Origin: Kingdonia uniflora
Lineage: Eukaryota > Streptophyta > Magnoliopsida > Ranunculales > Circaeasteraceae
NCBI GenBank assembly: GCA_014058105.1
Contig: JACGCM010000428.1
Coordinates: 806,001-870,000, forward strand
Length of the DNA: 64,000 nt
Reading direction: 5' to 3'
The translations under genes and the position numbers were made by a program. Below the pieces are notes generated by a model, which saw only the letters and a list, made by a program, of their open reading frames with translations, was not told the origin of the DNA and did not search any database. The stretch's first letter is position 1, and every line of letters begins with the position of its first letter. Shown one piece after another: positions 9,977 through 20,759 of the stretch.

Positions 9977-10534
9977 TTTAACGAGAACTATGCCAATCTT
10001 TGATCCTCATGGTCCTGCAGACCCATTTGTAAGGAGTCTTCATCCTGTACTTTTGACCATGCGTCTAGTTCTGCAATTGAGTCATCGGCTAGTACTTCTT
10101 CGAGTTCCTCCCATTCTGGGTTTTCGACCAAAAAGTTTGCCAAGAAGTCTGCTACTGCTTGTCCTTTGACTGATATTTGTGTCTCGAAGGAAATGTCATA
10201 TTCTCCTAAGAAAATAGACCATTGTTAGACCCTTCAAGATTTCTCTTTTTTGGACAACACGAGCTTGAGGAGAATTTGGTAATTACTATGATAGGGTGTG
10301 CTTGGAAATAAGGTTAAAGTTTTTGGGAACTGTAAACCAGGGCCAACAGCGGCTTCTCAGTTGTTGTGTATCATTTATCCGCAGGCATGAGAGTTTTGCA
10401 GATAAAGTAGATTTGTTTTTTCACGCCATTGTCTTCTCGAATAAGGACATAACTGATTGAGTCTTCTGATGTTGATAAATACAGTATAAATACTTCACAA
10501 TCGACAGGAGTACTTATTATGTGAGAATACCCTA
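9977..10534 (-). pseudogene. RNase H / connection region of R3 pol, distal part
   Basis: Continuation of the polyprotein between RT and the second RNase H. At the right edge the minus-strand frame reads YSHIISTPVDCEVFILYLS, the start of the RNase H connection, and it joins directly to FQDLKQYLG at 23870 on the far side of R4. Further downstream the RNase H core is strongly degraded. Confidence 0.72.
10530..10534. repeat. target-site duplication of R4, left copy (CCCTA)
   Basis: CCCTA directly before the R4 LTR, repeated exactly at 23870-23874 after the other LTR. A 5-bp duplication is standard for Ty3/gypsy integration. Confidence 0.92.
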
Positions 10535-11240
10535 TGTAGGGACCTAACTTTGTTCGGAGGTGAAGTTGGTTCTTGCAACGTAGAATTAATCTTCAATAAA
10601 GGAATGCAAGCATTTGGTTTAGAGTAAGAACTAACTAAAGACAAACACTTGCGTAGAGTCCCGAATGTGACTCTCTACAACCTCTGACGATGATTTTTAA
10701 GATATATTATATTACTGAAGAATAATTGGTGGGTCAGAGTATAGTGTGCACTGGGAGGTCGAAGGTAAAATTCAAGAGGCCGGAGATAATTTTTCTAACC
10801 CCCACTTGGTTTCCCCTCTCCTCTATTTATAGAGTCATAGGAAGTTGAGTCACCAAATATGGGTAAGGATTACATGATTACTGTCAGGAAATCCAGGCGA
10901 GTTATGGCGCTGGCTCTGTCTGTACTGTCACTGTGATAGCTGTCTGATATGTCTCTGTACTTCAGCACTGTGGCATAGTGTTTGGCCTGTCACTGTAGCT
11001 GTAAAGGCCAATCATTACAATGGCCAATCTGGTGTGCTGATTGTCTGTCCCGTTATACTTCGACCATGTGTAGATATGGTCGAAGTGTGTCTGTCGCGAT
11101 GTGTTAGTCCGTCCTCAAAGCTTTGTCTTTGGGGGATCTCTGAGGAGTCTATTTTAGGGATTGAGTAGGCTTCGATACATTCGAGTAGGCTCTAAAGTAG
11201 GCTTCGTCTGTTTGTCAAAGGCTATGAGTAGGCTATTACA
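10535..11240 (-). repeat. 3' LTR of R4
   Basis: In plus coordinates it starts TGTAGGGACC and ends GGCTATTACA. GAGTAGGCT-type repeats lie at about 11163, 11180, 11196 and 11225, an 11-bp-arm hairpin at 11057-11086, and the U3 TATA box (CTATAAATAG on the minus strand) at 10823-10832. The adjacent minus-strand purine tract GAGAGGTGGCAAA (11241 onward) marks the second-strand primer. Confidence 0.92.
10823..10832 (-). promoter_or_regulatory. LTR TATA box, R4 3' LTR
   Basis: On the minus strand this reads CTATAAATAG within GACTCTATAAATAGAGG. The 5' LTR counterpart at 23453-23462 reads CTATAAATTG. Confidence 0.6.
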
Positions 11241-11405
11241 TTTGCCACCTCTCAGCGAAGGTCTCGAAGCCAGGTGAAGACGTGTTCGCTGAGAAAACTA
11301 TTCGGTCTTGGAATCTGAGCTATTTAACTGTTAGTTTTTGAGTAAGTAAAAAAAGAGGGTAATTAAGAGGTGTAGGTGGTTGTAGGGTAATAAATGTGAT
11401 GAAGG

Positions 11406-11412
11406 CTATAAA
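11406..11412 (+). promoter_or_regulatory. TATA box of aORF2a in R4 (antisense promoter)
   Basis: GGCTATAAAGATGGG lies about 88 bp before the ATG at 11494 and 165 bp inside the 3' LTR, on the strand opposite pol. R1, R2 and R9 have a TATA box at matching spacing. Confidence 0.6.
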
Positions 11413-11493
11413 GATGGGTTATTGTAAAGGGATGCTATATCTTCTCCCTTTTACAGTAGTCTTCTGCTCTTTCTCCTGATTCTAAACATTTGA

Positions 11494-11832
11494 ATGGATA
11501 CCACGCCAAACACGCATTACCAGAAGAGGATGGGCTTTGCTCTCGATCGTCGAGTGGAGTAGAAGATGGTGGAACTTTATATAAATATTTTTGGGCAGTA
11601 TGATATGAACTGGGATATGCCGGACCTTGTGGAGGTAGGACCTGAGGATTTCATCAATGGTGATCCTTATGCTTATCTGTGGGAACAGTTGAGGTTTCAC
11701 TTTACGACTGCTGAGAGGCGCTATTTCTTTCTAATGGCTCTGGCCGAAAGTCTTATTTGTGCAGAAGAGATCATCGAGGAGCAAAACGCAGCAAGCGAAG
11801 ATGGACCTTCCGGACGTAGGGCTACTGGTTGA
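11494..11832 (+). pseudogene. aORF2a of R4: small antisense accessory gene (113 codons, one stop)
   Basis: Starts MDTTPNTHYQKRMGF, almost the same as the R1 copy, which fixes the start. Conserved blocks are NIFGQYDMNWDMPDLVEV, then DPYAYLWEQLRFHFTTAERRYF, then an acidic tail. The single defect is an in-frame TAG at about codon 23 (VE-stop-KM). Its order relative to the neighbours is LTR, TATA, aORF2a, TATA, aORF2b, aORF1. No known domain is recognised. Conservation of protein sequence and position across four elements argues that it was a real gene. Confidence 0.68.
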
Positions 11833-12326
11833 TGTGGTGGATATTTGTATTTTAGCATGTTTTTATTTTTTTGTATGCGGTTTTTTGCTTGGGGTGGTAG
11901 TATGAATATAATTTGTTTGTTTGATCGGATATTTGGAATGGACATAATATTTTATGCACACTGGTATTACTGTGTTTGATTGGTAATGTAGACGAATGGA
12001 GATAAAAGTCTTGTAGGCGCGTTTAGCACACACATGCTATTGAACTGTTAGTGGTGTCGAGGTATGATAATATGATCGAGGGTAATGGTAGTAGAAGGTT
12101 ATGATGAGATGTTGTTTGTGGTGATCGATGGTTATAATGGATGAATACTCGATGTTGGAGATACACTCGACTAGAAGTCCTCGGGAATGAGGTTTGAATG
12201 CAGGTACCGATGAATCAGTTACGTCTAAGAAGTTGGAAAGGCTGTATGTTGACCTTTTGAGGTTAAAAATTAAAATTTGCCATTAATTTGGTTAGGGAAG
12301 AGGGAAAGTTGTGGTGGGTTTGTTGG
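11833..12326. other. spacer between aORF2a and aORF2b in R4
   Basis: AT-rich, no coding signal. It begins with a T-rich stretch that could serve as the 3' end of the aORF2a transcript and ends at the aORF2b TATA box. Confidence 0.4.
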
Positions 12327-12333
12327 TATAAAT
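12327..12333 (+). promoter_or_regulatory. TATA box of aORF2b in R4
   Basis: GGTATAAATGGGG lies about 84 bp upstream of the ATG at 12411, nearly the same spacing as for aORF2a. This suggests a duplicated promoter-plus-gene unit. Confidence 0.55.
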
Positions 12334-12410
12334 GGGGTAGGGTGGAGAGTATGTCTTCATTTGTCCTGCAGTATTCTCTTCATCTATTTCTTCAACTTGG
12401 TTTGATCAGC

Positions 12411-12728
12411 ATGGCTGGAAATGTACCCGTTCAGGAAGATTAAGCGGTGGTGAGGGCCAGGAGAATCCAGGAGGCCTTGTTGGGTCTGCAATGGAGGTTT
12501 GGTATAGAGGAGGATATTAATGCTGAAATGCCAGACCTTTTTGAAGTTGAACCCGGGGCACCACTCTACGGCATGCCCTTCGCGTACTGGTGAGGAATAG
12601 TGCAGATGAAAGGGACGTTGCCCGGCCATCGGTTGTCTCTTCTCAAAGGCTTCGCAGAGGATATAGTGGACCAGGAGGATGCAGATGCACTGGCCGTGGT
12701 TGAAGAGGAGCATCCCGCTAATAACTAG
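12411..12728 (+). pseudogene. aORF2b of R4: second small antisense gene, paralogue of aORF2a (105 codons, two stops)
   Basis: Starts MAGNVPVQED. The middle (EMPDLFEVEPG, then GMPFAYW) aligns with MPDLVEVGPE and DPYAYLW of aORF2a, and the tail is equally acidic (DQEDADALAVVEEEH). The N-terminus is Arg-rich (RARRIQ), as in aORF2a (LDRRVE). Two in-frame stops (codons 11 and about 61) mark decay. I read it as a diverged tandem duplicate; R9 has a candidate counterpart at 48618-48911. The function is unknown. Confidence 0.55.
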
Positions 12729-13969
12729 GGACCTTTGTCATATGTTGGTGCTGTTGCTTTCCTTTGCTCTATTTTTTTTGTACGAGATTTGTAATGCTTT
12801 CTTCCTCTCTGAATGAAAATGGTTTCTTGGAAAAAATAGCTTTGTCGAATAGTGAGTAGTAGTAATATAATCTGAATTCTGGACATAGTATCTTGGATTG
12901 TTGAATTGATAGTACAACTGTCGGAATATATTGTTTGTGTTGTTCGAAGATAAAAATAAATTTTATCGAAGCGAAAGATACGGTGTGTCGAAGCTGAAAA
13001 TATCATCTGTATGCATAAGTTTTTGATGGATCGAAGTTTATGATTGTAGTCGGTCAGGGGGCCAAAGTTTTTGAATTGAAGGGTGTGCCGTACATCGAAG
13101 GTCGATATATTTTATCAGTAAATTTGAGGCTATCTGTTGAGGATTGTTTGAGATGCAGAATGGTCGAGTACTCGAGTTCGGGGATTATGTCGAAGGTTAT
13201 GCTTAATTTGAATAGCCATTCTGACAGTCCAGACAGCTGGTCTGTCAGACTGGTACGTGCACCTGGGGCAGTGTGGAAAAAGTAATAATGGCGTTTTACT
13301 TGTATTACAGAAAAGCTTATGATGCGATTGTTTGGATTTCATTATTTAGTTTCGAGTCAAGGAAAGAAGGTTCGAGAAGCTTCGGATTTTGAAGGCAGCT
13401 TGAAGTGAGGGTGCTATTCGCATGTGAGATATACAAGGGGTTCATTGGTCATAGCACATTGTAGCCAAAAAGCTGGGATAGTGGGGTCGTGATAATGATA
13501 ATGGTTAGAAAATCGAGGCAGTTTTGGTTTTTCGAAATATATGTAAGTATGAGGAGAGTAGTTACTGTACGATTTACTGTAAAAATCAAAGAGTGTAAAG
13601 AGAAGAGAACGTACACCATTTTGAACTTGGTGGTGGTTGTTGCATTTGCTATTTTGATCTTGCTGATTCGAGGATAGTACTGTTAATCACCGGTAAGTCA
13701 TTTGATCTCTGCCCACTTTTCTTTGTTTTTCCCTTTTGAGGGTGAAGGACATTCTGTGTTTGGGGTTTATGTGTTATTTTCGAGGGTAAGGAGACTTGGT
13801 GGATCTAGGTTTCAACCCATTCTTGGGTTTAAGGTGGTTTGGAGGAGGTATAGGGTTTGAGATCTAAGTTTTGATAAATTTCAAGAGGGGGTAGACGGGA
13901 TAAGGGGCGTGAACACAGAATTGCCGAGTTTATCGATCTAATTGTGTGCCTCATCTTATGTAGGTTAAA
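12729..13969 (+). other. 5' region of R4 aORF1, with probable 5'-UTR intron
   Basis: No coding signal up to the aORF1 Met at 13970. A donor CCG|GTAAGT (13693) and acceptor TTATGTAG (ending 13963) bound a likely 271-bp intron in the 5' UTR. R5 has a similar donor (CTTG|GTAAGA at 28775) upstream of its aORF1. No convincing TATA box is visible. Confidence 0.4.
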
Positions 13970-14813
13970 ATGCATAACCGTCAAGCTTCATGACGGAGAG
14001 TGATAGATGAGGAGATCGAGGAATTCGAAGCTATTATTTTTGGTCGAACCCCAATGGATGAGGGTAGTGATGTAGAAGTGTTAGATGTTGTGATCGAGGC
14101 TCCATTATCAATGGTTCTGCCAGCTGAGGAGATTCTGGTTATAAGACGTCAAAAGACGATAGTGACCAAAGATAGTAATGAAGAAGAAACAGTATGGGAG
14201 GAGATGGGCTATGTAGGGCCTTTGGGTGGTGGGGAGGGAGAAAAGGTGTAGAGTGACAATAGTGGGGATTCGACTGAGCTGGATAGGGTCGAAGGTACCA
14301 TTTCTGCTAAAAATAAGATTACATTAGATCGGTTTGCAGCCAAATTGGAGCTCTCGAAGGTGGGGGTGTATCTGAGTATTGTGGGGGCAGGGTTGACCTT
14401 CAATTTGGACCCTGGGGAAGGGATTATGGCTTATAGAGGCCAAATTCGATTGGGACTGGATCTTCCTCTTCGAGGACTGGTGAAAGAAGTACTGAATTTC
14501 TGGGGGGTGGCTCCGGTGTAAATGAACGACAATTTTTATGAGATGATGAGGGTGATAGAGGGGATGAATGTAAAATTGGCTGGTGAAGGTCAAAGTTTGA
14601 TTAAGTGGTTTGACATTATTACCTTTTACTCAAGGATGGCTAGTCAGAACCCAAAGACCTATCACATCTAATGTCACCCAGAGAAACCTTGGTTCTTTGA
14701 TCTGTGCCCGACAGGCTAGGGGTGGAAGAAAGATTTGTTGATAGTAAGGGGTAACTATGAGAATGTAGACGATGATGACCCTTATAAATTACATCATAGG
14801 GTATATAATGAAT

Positions 14814-14889
14814 GTAAGTTTACTATCAAAGGGTTGTTGTTGATGTGTATATGAAATAAGTAATAACTGTGTTCTTGTTTTAATCTGCG
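14814..14889 (+). other. conserved intron of R4 aORF1 (about 76 bp)
   Basis: Donor AAT|GTAAGTT just after DDDPYKLHHRVYNE; the acceptor is now TCTGCGG, with the expected CAG apparently mutated. It has the same protein position and nearly the same length as the introns in R3 and R9. Confidence 0.55.
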
Positions 14890-15480
14890 GGTCCGAAGAG
14901 TTCATCTTGGGAGAATCCGGAAAATTATATTGATACTCTGCTCGAAGCTAGTGAAAACTGGGTAAATTCTATGTTTGGCAGTCTTAAAATCAAAAGGCAA
15001 AGGGGGAAGAAGGCGGATTCCCTGCTTTGAGACGTACCCGCTACGCCGAAACTACCAAAGAAAAAAAGAGGTGAAGGTGTTTCAAAGGGGCAAAAAGAGA
15101 TGGAAGGGGAAGAGTTGCCAAGGAACTACCAGCTTGTGTCGAGATCGCGTAGGGGATCGAAGCAAGCAGCGCCAGTGCCCGAAGTGGCAGGAGATGCTTC
15201 GAAGTTGAGGCCGAGGCCGGTAGCAACTCAAACTGAGATGGAGAAGGTCTGGGTAACTCCCAAAGCCTCGAAGGTACAGGAATAAAAGACTGGCCAACGC
15301 AAGATCCATAAGGTGCTGGGGGATGATGATGCGCTGGAGGAGGATGAAGAAATGGTGGTGATTGAATGACAGAAGCAGGCTATGGTGATACAGGCTATGG
15401 TGAAGCAGGCTTCAATGATCGAACTCTGGGAAGATGATCCAGATGAGGTTTCGATGGAAGTAAATAAGCACATGTTTCAG

Positions 15481-15570
15481 GTAACTATGCATGGCTTTAT
15501 GTTGTGGTACTTTGAGATTTCTTGAAAATTCTTCGAGTTTTGAGGTGCACTGATTTCTTGAATATTTTAG
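15481..15570 (+). other. second intron of R4 aORF1 (90 bp)
   Basis: Donor TTTCAG|GTAACT and acceptor ATATTTTAG|CAG. T-rich before the acceptor, with coding-like sequence on both sides. Confidence 0.5.
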
Positions 15571-16118
15571 CAGAGGAATGTTTGGGTGCAAACTTGCAAT
15601 AAGACAATGAAGTCATTAAAGGTGAAATTTCAACAAGCAAAGGAAAACCTGAATCTTTCTCGTGGGAAAGAGGCATCATTGGTGTCTGAAGTCTGGAAGT
15701 TGAAGCAAGATCTGGGGGTGCTTACTGACTCTTATGATGAGAGGCTCGAGCTACAGCGGTCGAGGCTGGAAAGAGAGTGGTCTAGAAAACTTGCAGTGTG
15801 TGAGAGGGAGAAAGTAGAACAGAAGGTGAATTTCCAGTGGTAGTATGTTGGTGAATGCAAGGTGAATGTTAGGTTGAAAAGCTTTATAGATGATAAGGGG
15901 TATGGCCTCGACACATTGCAACCTTACCTTGTGTCTCCTGAACTTGTTGAAGGGGATGATTTGAAGATGAAGGGAAGAGAGGCAAACATTGTTGAAGAAG
16001 TAGTTGGGAGTACTGGGGGTAGTACAAATACTTCCCTTATTGGAGCGCCCATTGGTAGGACTGTTGATGGTTTGGCTGTCGAAGGTGCGAATGAAGCTGT
16101 TGGGGGATCTGTGGAGTA

Positions 16119-16689
16119 AGAAGGTGTAACCGCGCCGATATGAGGTATTTGGGGTTTGGGCTTCATGTCTTCTTCTGCTGATTAAAATGTTAAGTTGTAC
16201 TATGTTGAACGATGGAGTTGTTTTCTGTTGGTCTCTGAACTCGGTAGGTTTTTTTTTTGTGTTTTTGTTATATGTTGAAATTTTGAAGTTGATGCTGAGC
16301 ATATTGATACCTATTTTCTGAAATGAATTCCGCATATATTGATTCTGAGCATACTGATTATGAACTTCTGATTTGATATTGATTTTCTAGTTGATTGTGT
16401 TATTTTGCTCAAACCTTGAATTGTTGGAATTTGGATGCGTATTATATTGATTTTGCTTGTTTTGGACTCATGACAATTGATCTTTAAATTGTACCGCAAC
16501 TGTGCCTCTGATGGATAATATGTTGAATGTTCTCAGCACTTGATAAAATTGTAGATAGTATTTTTGTACACTGTTACTGTTTAAATGACTATAGTGTGAT
16601 TGAACTCTGAAGACTGTCAAAGATATTTTGATCGAACTCTGTATGCTCTGCTGGACATCGAAGGCCGAAGCCACAACGATGTTTAAAAT
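16119..16689. other. AT-rich spacer after R4 aORF1
   Basis: No coding signal. Short phrases such as 'tgagcatattgat' recur at about 16293, 16346 and nearby, hinting at a very decayed short repeat, but no clean period is visible. Confidence 0.4.
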
Positions 16690-17345
16690 TTTAAAAAATT
16701 TCCAGGTTGCCTCCGAGTATCAGTCGGGCCGAGGGGACGCGATACCTAGACAAAACCCAAAAATTTATTGGACTTTGAAGGCCTAAGCCATAACGAAGCA
16801 ATATCTGATTGCCTCCAATGCATTCCTGAGGGTTCGGTCTTTCAACCATTCGTGCCCCTCGAGTTTTTTTGAATGTTGGAAACTTGAGCAATTCAAGGTC
16901 ACCTCCAAGTATCAGTCGGGGCGAGGGTAGACATGATACCCGGGGTAAACCAAGAAAGGGACTGGACTTCGACGGTTTTAGAGCCTGGACGAAGTATATC
17001 TGATCTCCCCCAATGCATCCTCGAGGGTCCAGTCCTTCGACCATCCTTGCCCCTCGAGTTTGCTCAAATTTGGAGACTTAAGCAATTCAAGGTCGCCCCC
17101 AAGTATCAGTCGGGGTGAGGGTGGACATGATACCCGGGGTAAACTAAGAAAAGGACTGGACTTTGAAGGCCTTGGCCACAATGAAGCAATATCTGATTAC
17201 CCCCAATGCATCCCTGAGGGTCCGGTCTTTCGAGTATCCTTGCTCCTCGAGTTTGCTCGAAATTGGGAGCTTGAAAAATCTCAAGATTACCCTCAAGTAT
17301 CAGTCGGGTCGAAGGTCGACATGATACCTAAGTTAAATCAAGATA
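16690..17345. repeat. tandem repeat array of R4 (period about 193 bp, about 3.4 copies)
   Basis: The marker GTATCAGTCGGG recurs at 16717, 16909, 17103 and 17297, with CCCCTCGAG and CCAATGCAT in fixed relation. Copies are about 80-90% alike by eye. It lies between the convergent ends of aORF1 and pol. Tandem repeats in the 3' region of Tat/Ogre-type elements are known to seed plant satellites. Confidence 0.9.
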
Positions 17346-17394
17346 TTCAAAAATGAAACAGGAGACGAAGTAAGGGATACAAAACTTATTTATT

Positions 17395-18560
17395 AAATAT
17401 TCTGGATTACATCAATTGTACATGGTTGGAGATATGGCCTGTTATAGGAGACCAGCCGTATTGTATTCCAGGGGTTTGGTAGAGGCTCTTCGTCTTCTGA
17501 CATTAAGTAATAAGAACCCTTATTTGTTTTATCGTAAACGACATATGGTCCTTCCCAAGATTCGGCTAACTTGCCGGCATTTCGAGGTTTCTAAGATTGG
17601 TTAACGCGTCGAAGTACTAGATCTCCAATGTTGAAACTCCGTGGTCGAACTCTTTTGTTGTAGGATTTCTGAAGTGATGTGTGGTACCGACCAAGGTTGG
17701 CGATAACTCGATATTTGGTTTTATCGATCCATGACATGTTGCATGCAAGTTCAAACTAATTATCTTCGTTTGGGAGGTTAGGGTCTCAAGTGGGTACTTC
17801 GAATTGAGTTGGTAATGCAGCTTCGGTTCCATATGTTTTGAGGAAGGGAGTACATATTGTAGGTTATCTTGGGGTTGTACGATAGGCCCAAAGGACATGT
17901 TGCAACTATTAAACCCATTGTCCTTTATTTGCATCGACTTTCTTCTTAAGATCATCGATAATGGTTTTGTTAATTGCTTTGACTTGACCATTATCCTGGG
18001 GATAGTAAGGTGTGGAGGGTGAGAGGATGATGTTGTGTTTTTTGAGGAAGTTTCTGACTTTGCTGCCAATAAATTAGGGACCATTGTCGCATCGAACCAT
18101 ATGGGGACAGCTGAGGCGAGTGATGATGTTTTCCCATAAAAATTTGACAACTTCCTCTTCTCTGGTTCGGCAAAGAGGTACAGCTTCGACCCATTTGGTG
18201 ATGTAATCGGTTGCGACGAGGATGTTTTCTCTTCTACCCAAGGCATTTGGGAAGGGTCCAATGAGGTCGATGGCCATCTTTTGAATGACCAGGAAACTTA
18301 ACTGAAATAGAGGTCTTGAGAGGGGCAATGGATGTCATGAGCATGACGTTGGCATTTATCACAATGTTTTGCATATTTTGAAGCTTATTTTTTCATATCA
18401 GGCCAAAATAATCCTTGGGTGATAGCATGAAGGGCCATAAAACGACCAGCAGTATGAGCACTGCAGGTTCCTTCGTGAAGTTAGGCTAAGATTTGAGAGG
18501 CTTCGGCTTGGGATATGCATCGAAGGAGGACGCCATTTGGGGATTTTTTATGTAGTTGGT
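17395..18560 (-). pseudogene. integrase of R4 pol
   Basis: Zinc-finger part with CDKCQRHAHD (about 18330-18360). The core begins with the first Asp in MAIDLIGPFP (about 18272) and the second in VRCDNGP (about 18080). The third position reads QDNGQVKAINKTI (about 17955-17995), so the catalytic Glu is Lys. The C-terminal end is typical: NPWNTIRLVSYNRPY near the stop at about 17395. In-frame stops are also present. It would insert cDNA into host DNA, but this copy cannot. Confidence 0.85.
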
Positions 18561-18789
18561 TTTTGTGGATAGTGTATCTGCGGCAAGTTTCTAGCAGCGA
18601 CCGTTTGGCTTTGACATCATCTGGGAGGATGGCATTGTTGAGGTAATGAAGAAATGGTGTTTGCCAATCGTCTGGATCGTGACTCTCACCCCCAGTATTG
18701 ATGGTATTGATTTACATCTGGTCGATACTTGGGCGCTTGAGTATTTCGATATGGAGGGTCTGTGATTCTGATTGTCTGAGCATAGTTGC

Positions 18790-19240
18790 TATGTAGGCGA
18801 GGGCATATCTGCATGTCTATTTTCTCCTTAAGGGTAATGAGCGATTATGGATTTTTCGGGGAACCGGTCCATGCGCTGTAGCACAAAAAGAGCGTAGTCA
18901 GCCATGCGACTATTAGCTTGGTTTTCTCCTGTGTAATGTCTTTGAACAAGTTGGGAATCTGTAAAGACTGCAAGTTTGGGAATGCCGAGGTCGAGTGCGA
19001 GGTCGAGGCCATGGATCAAGGCTTCATACTCTGCTTCGTTCTTGGAATATTCGAAGGTAAGTTTGACAGCTTTTTCTATGCGGTTATTAGTGGGTGTTAC
19101 CAAGGCAATACCAATTCCTTAGCCATTATGTCCTGCCGATCCATCTGTGAATAGATGCCAGCCAGTGAGAAGGTCCCAGGGATCTGCTATTTCGGGTTGG
19201 TCTTCTGATAAGTTGTCTTCGTAGTCTTCCCAATCTGCAT
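18790..19240 (-). pseudogene. second RNase H (aRNH) domain of R4 pol
   Basis: The 92-codon stretch 18828-19103 contains NEAEYEALIHGLDLALDLGI and LAVFTDSQLV with the expected acidic residues. Just upstream is the frameshifted domain start (DGSAGHNG at about 19125-19150). This additional RNase H supports the Tat assignment. Confidence 0.85.
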
Positions 19241-19259
19241 CTTCGACCGGGAAGTCAGC

Positions 19260-19690
19260 TAGAAAGTCTGCTACTTTTTAGCCTTTTTGGGATATTTGCT
19301 TCTCGAAGGTGATGTGATGTTCACCAAGGTATACGGACCACTATTGTACTCGTCTGGATTTTTCTTTTTTGCTGAGTACTTCTCGAAGGGGATAACTGGT
19401 AATAACATGGATGGGATGAGCCTGAAAATATGGTTTGAGCTTACGGGCAGAATAGACAAGTGTGAGGAGCAAACGCTCAAGTTTGGAATATCGAGTTTTT
19501 GCGGGGGTAAGAGTTTTGCTGATGAAATATATAGGTTTTTCAATGTTGGAATCAAGTCGATTAAGCACTGAGCTGAGAGAGATTTCTGTGGCAGCAGGGT
19601 ATAATGAAAGTGCTTCGCCTTCGATAGGATGCTGATAATAGGTGGACAACCAAGATAAATTTTGAGTTCAAGGAAGGCTTGTTTGCACTC
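19260..19690 (-). pseudogene. first RNase H domain of R4 pol
   Basis: The stretch 19341-19649 reads EKPIYFISKTLTPAKTRYSKLE and LVYSARKLKPYFQAHPIHVIT, the classic gypsy RNase H signature, which degrades the RNA template. It is fused downstream of RT. Frame changes occur at both ends. Confidence 0.85.
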
Positions 19691-19699
19691 AGGGGTCCA

Positions 19700-20600
19700 G
19701 TCGATCTCAGGATTGCTCTTCTTTTTTTACTTTGTGGATGCCGTGATCGCGTAAAAGGGAAAAGAGCCAGGCACATCGATCTGAGGATTTAGAAATGAAA
19801 CGATTGAGGGCTACTATCCTGCCCGCTACTTTTTGGACGTCTTTCTTGGTTTGTGGCGAAGGCATGTCTATGAGGGCTTGAATGTGGGTGGGGTTAATCT
19901 CTATTCCGCGTTTACTGATAGGGTGACCTAAAATTTTTCCGGATTACACACCAAATTGGTACTTGTCTGGGTTGAGTTTTATTTTATACGTGCAAAGTAT
20001 TGTGAAGATTTCTGAGAGGTCTTGGATATGGGTATTTTTCTGAAGGCCCTTGCATAACATGTCGTCGATATGGACTTCGACTGATTTGCCAAGCAAAGGT
20101 TTGAACATGGTTGTGGCAAGGCATTGGTAGGTGGCCCCGATATTTTTAAGGCCGAAGGGCATAACATTGAAATAGTAAAGGCCTTGATCAGTTATAAATA
20201 AAGTTTTAAGTTGATCATCAGGGAGGAGGGGTACCTGATTGTAAACCGAAGCCGCGCCCATCATGGATAGGCGCTCGTGTTCAGTAGTGGCATTGAGGAG
20301 TGCTGAGATAGTCGGTAGGGGGAAACTGTCCTTCGGTGTGTGCTTGTTGAGGTCTGTAAAATCGGCGCAGATTCGGATCTTTCCGTTCTTCTTAGGAACT
20401 GCTACAATGTTTGATATCCAGTCTGCGTACTTCACTTCTCTGATAAAGCCTACAGCTATGAGCTTGCCTACTTTAAGGTTCATGGCTTCTCGAAGTCGTG
20501 GTGCCAGGTTACGCTTCTTTTGTTTTACCGCTGAGGAATAGGGGATGAGATTGAGGCGATGGTAGGCCAGGTTGGGGTCGATACCAGGCATCTCTTGAAA
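19700..20600 (-). pseudogene. reverse transcriptase of R4 pol
   Basis: A long open stretch (19944-20591, 216 codons) covers entry MPGIDPNLAYHRL, VPKKNGKIRICADFTDLNKHTPKDSFPLP, the palm NQVPLLPDDQLKT, FITDQGLYYFNVMPFGLKN, and the catalytic motif EVHIDDMLCKG at about 20045-20085. The usual Tyr of YxDD is His here, while both Asp remain. The thumb continues to SPQTKKDVQKVAGR. It is the best-preserved RT in the window, but stops lie on each side. Confidence 0.9.
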
Positions 20601-20759
20601 TGTCTAGGCGAAGATGTCTTTGTTTGCTCGTAGGAACTCTAAAAGTTTGAGGCGCCCTGACTCGTTGAGGAAGGTTCTGATAAATGTACGCTGACCAAGA
20701 CCGTCAAGTTTGATAAATACAATGGGTTTGATGGGTGAGGTGGTATCTGTCGAAGTCTA

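Larger units (their letters stand above)
13970..16118 (+). pseudogene. aORF1 of R4: antisense 'putative gypsy type transposon'-like gene with coiled-coil tail
   Basis: Three exons: 13970-14813, 14891-15480, 15571-16118. An acidic N-terminus (RVIDEEIEEFEAIIFGRTP) leads into the conserved domain (KVGVYLSIVGAGLTFNLDPGE is at 14358-14420, then RLGLDLPLRGLVKEVLNFWGVAP, then WFFDLCPTG-stop-GWKKDLLIVRGNYE). The last block matches R9 (FFDLNLAG, then WNDNIIWVKGNF). Exon 3 has a charged coiled-coil stretch (EASLVSEVWKLKQDL, then LERE) and a Gly/Val-rich tail. Stops at codon 8, near 14250, at 14520 and elsewhere show decay. It converges with pol; the repeat array lies between them. Confidence 0.75.

Noticed and set aside
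15751..16335. 195-codon minus-strand ORF overlapping the end of R4 aORF1
   Set aside because: The plus strand here encodes the coiled-coil tail shared with other aORF1 copies; the minus frame has low-complexity Ser/Asn/Pro composition and no homologue in R3 or R9.
16691..17181. Overlapping ORFs on both strands inside the 193-bp array
   Set aside because: They are periodic translations of the tandem repeat, open in several frames only because the unit lacks stops.
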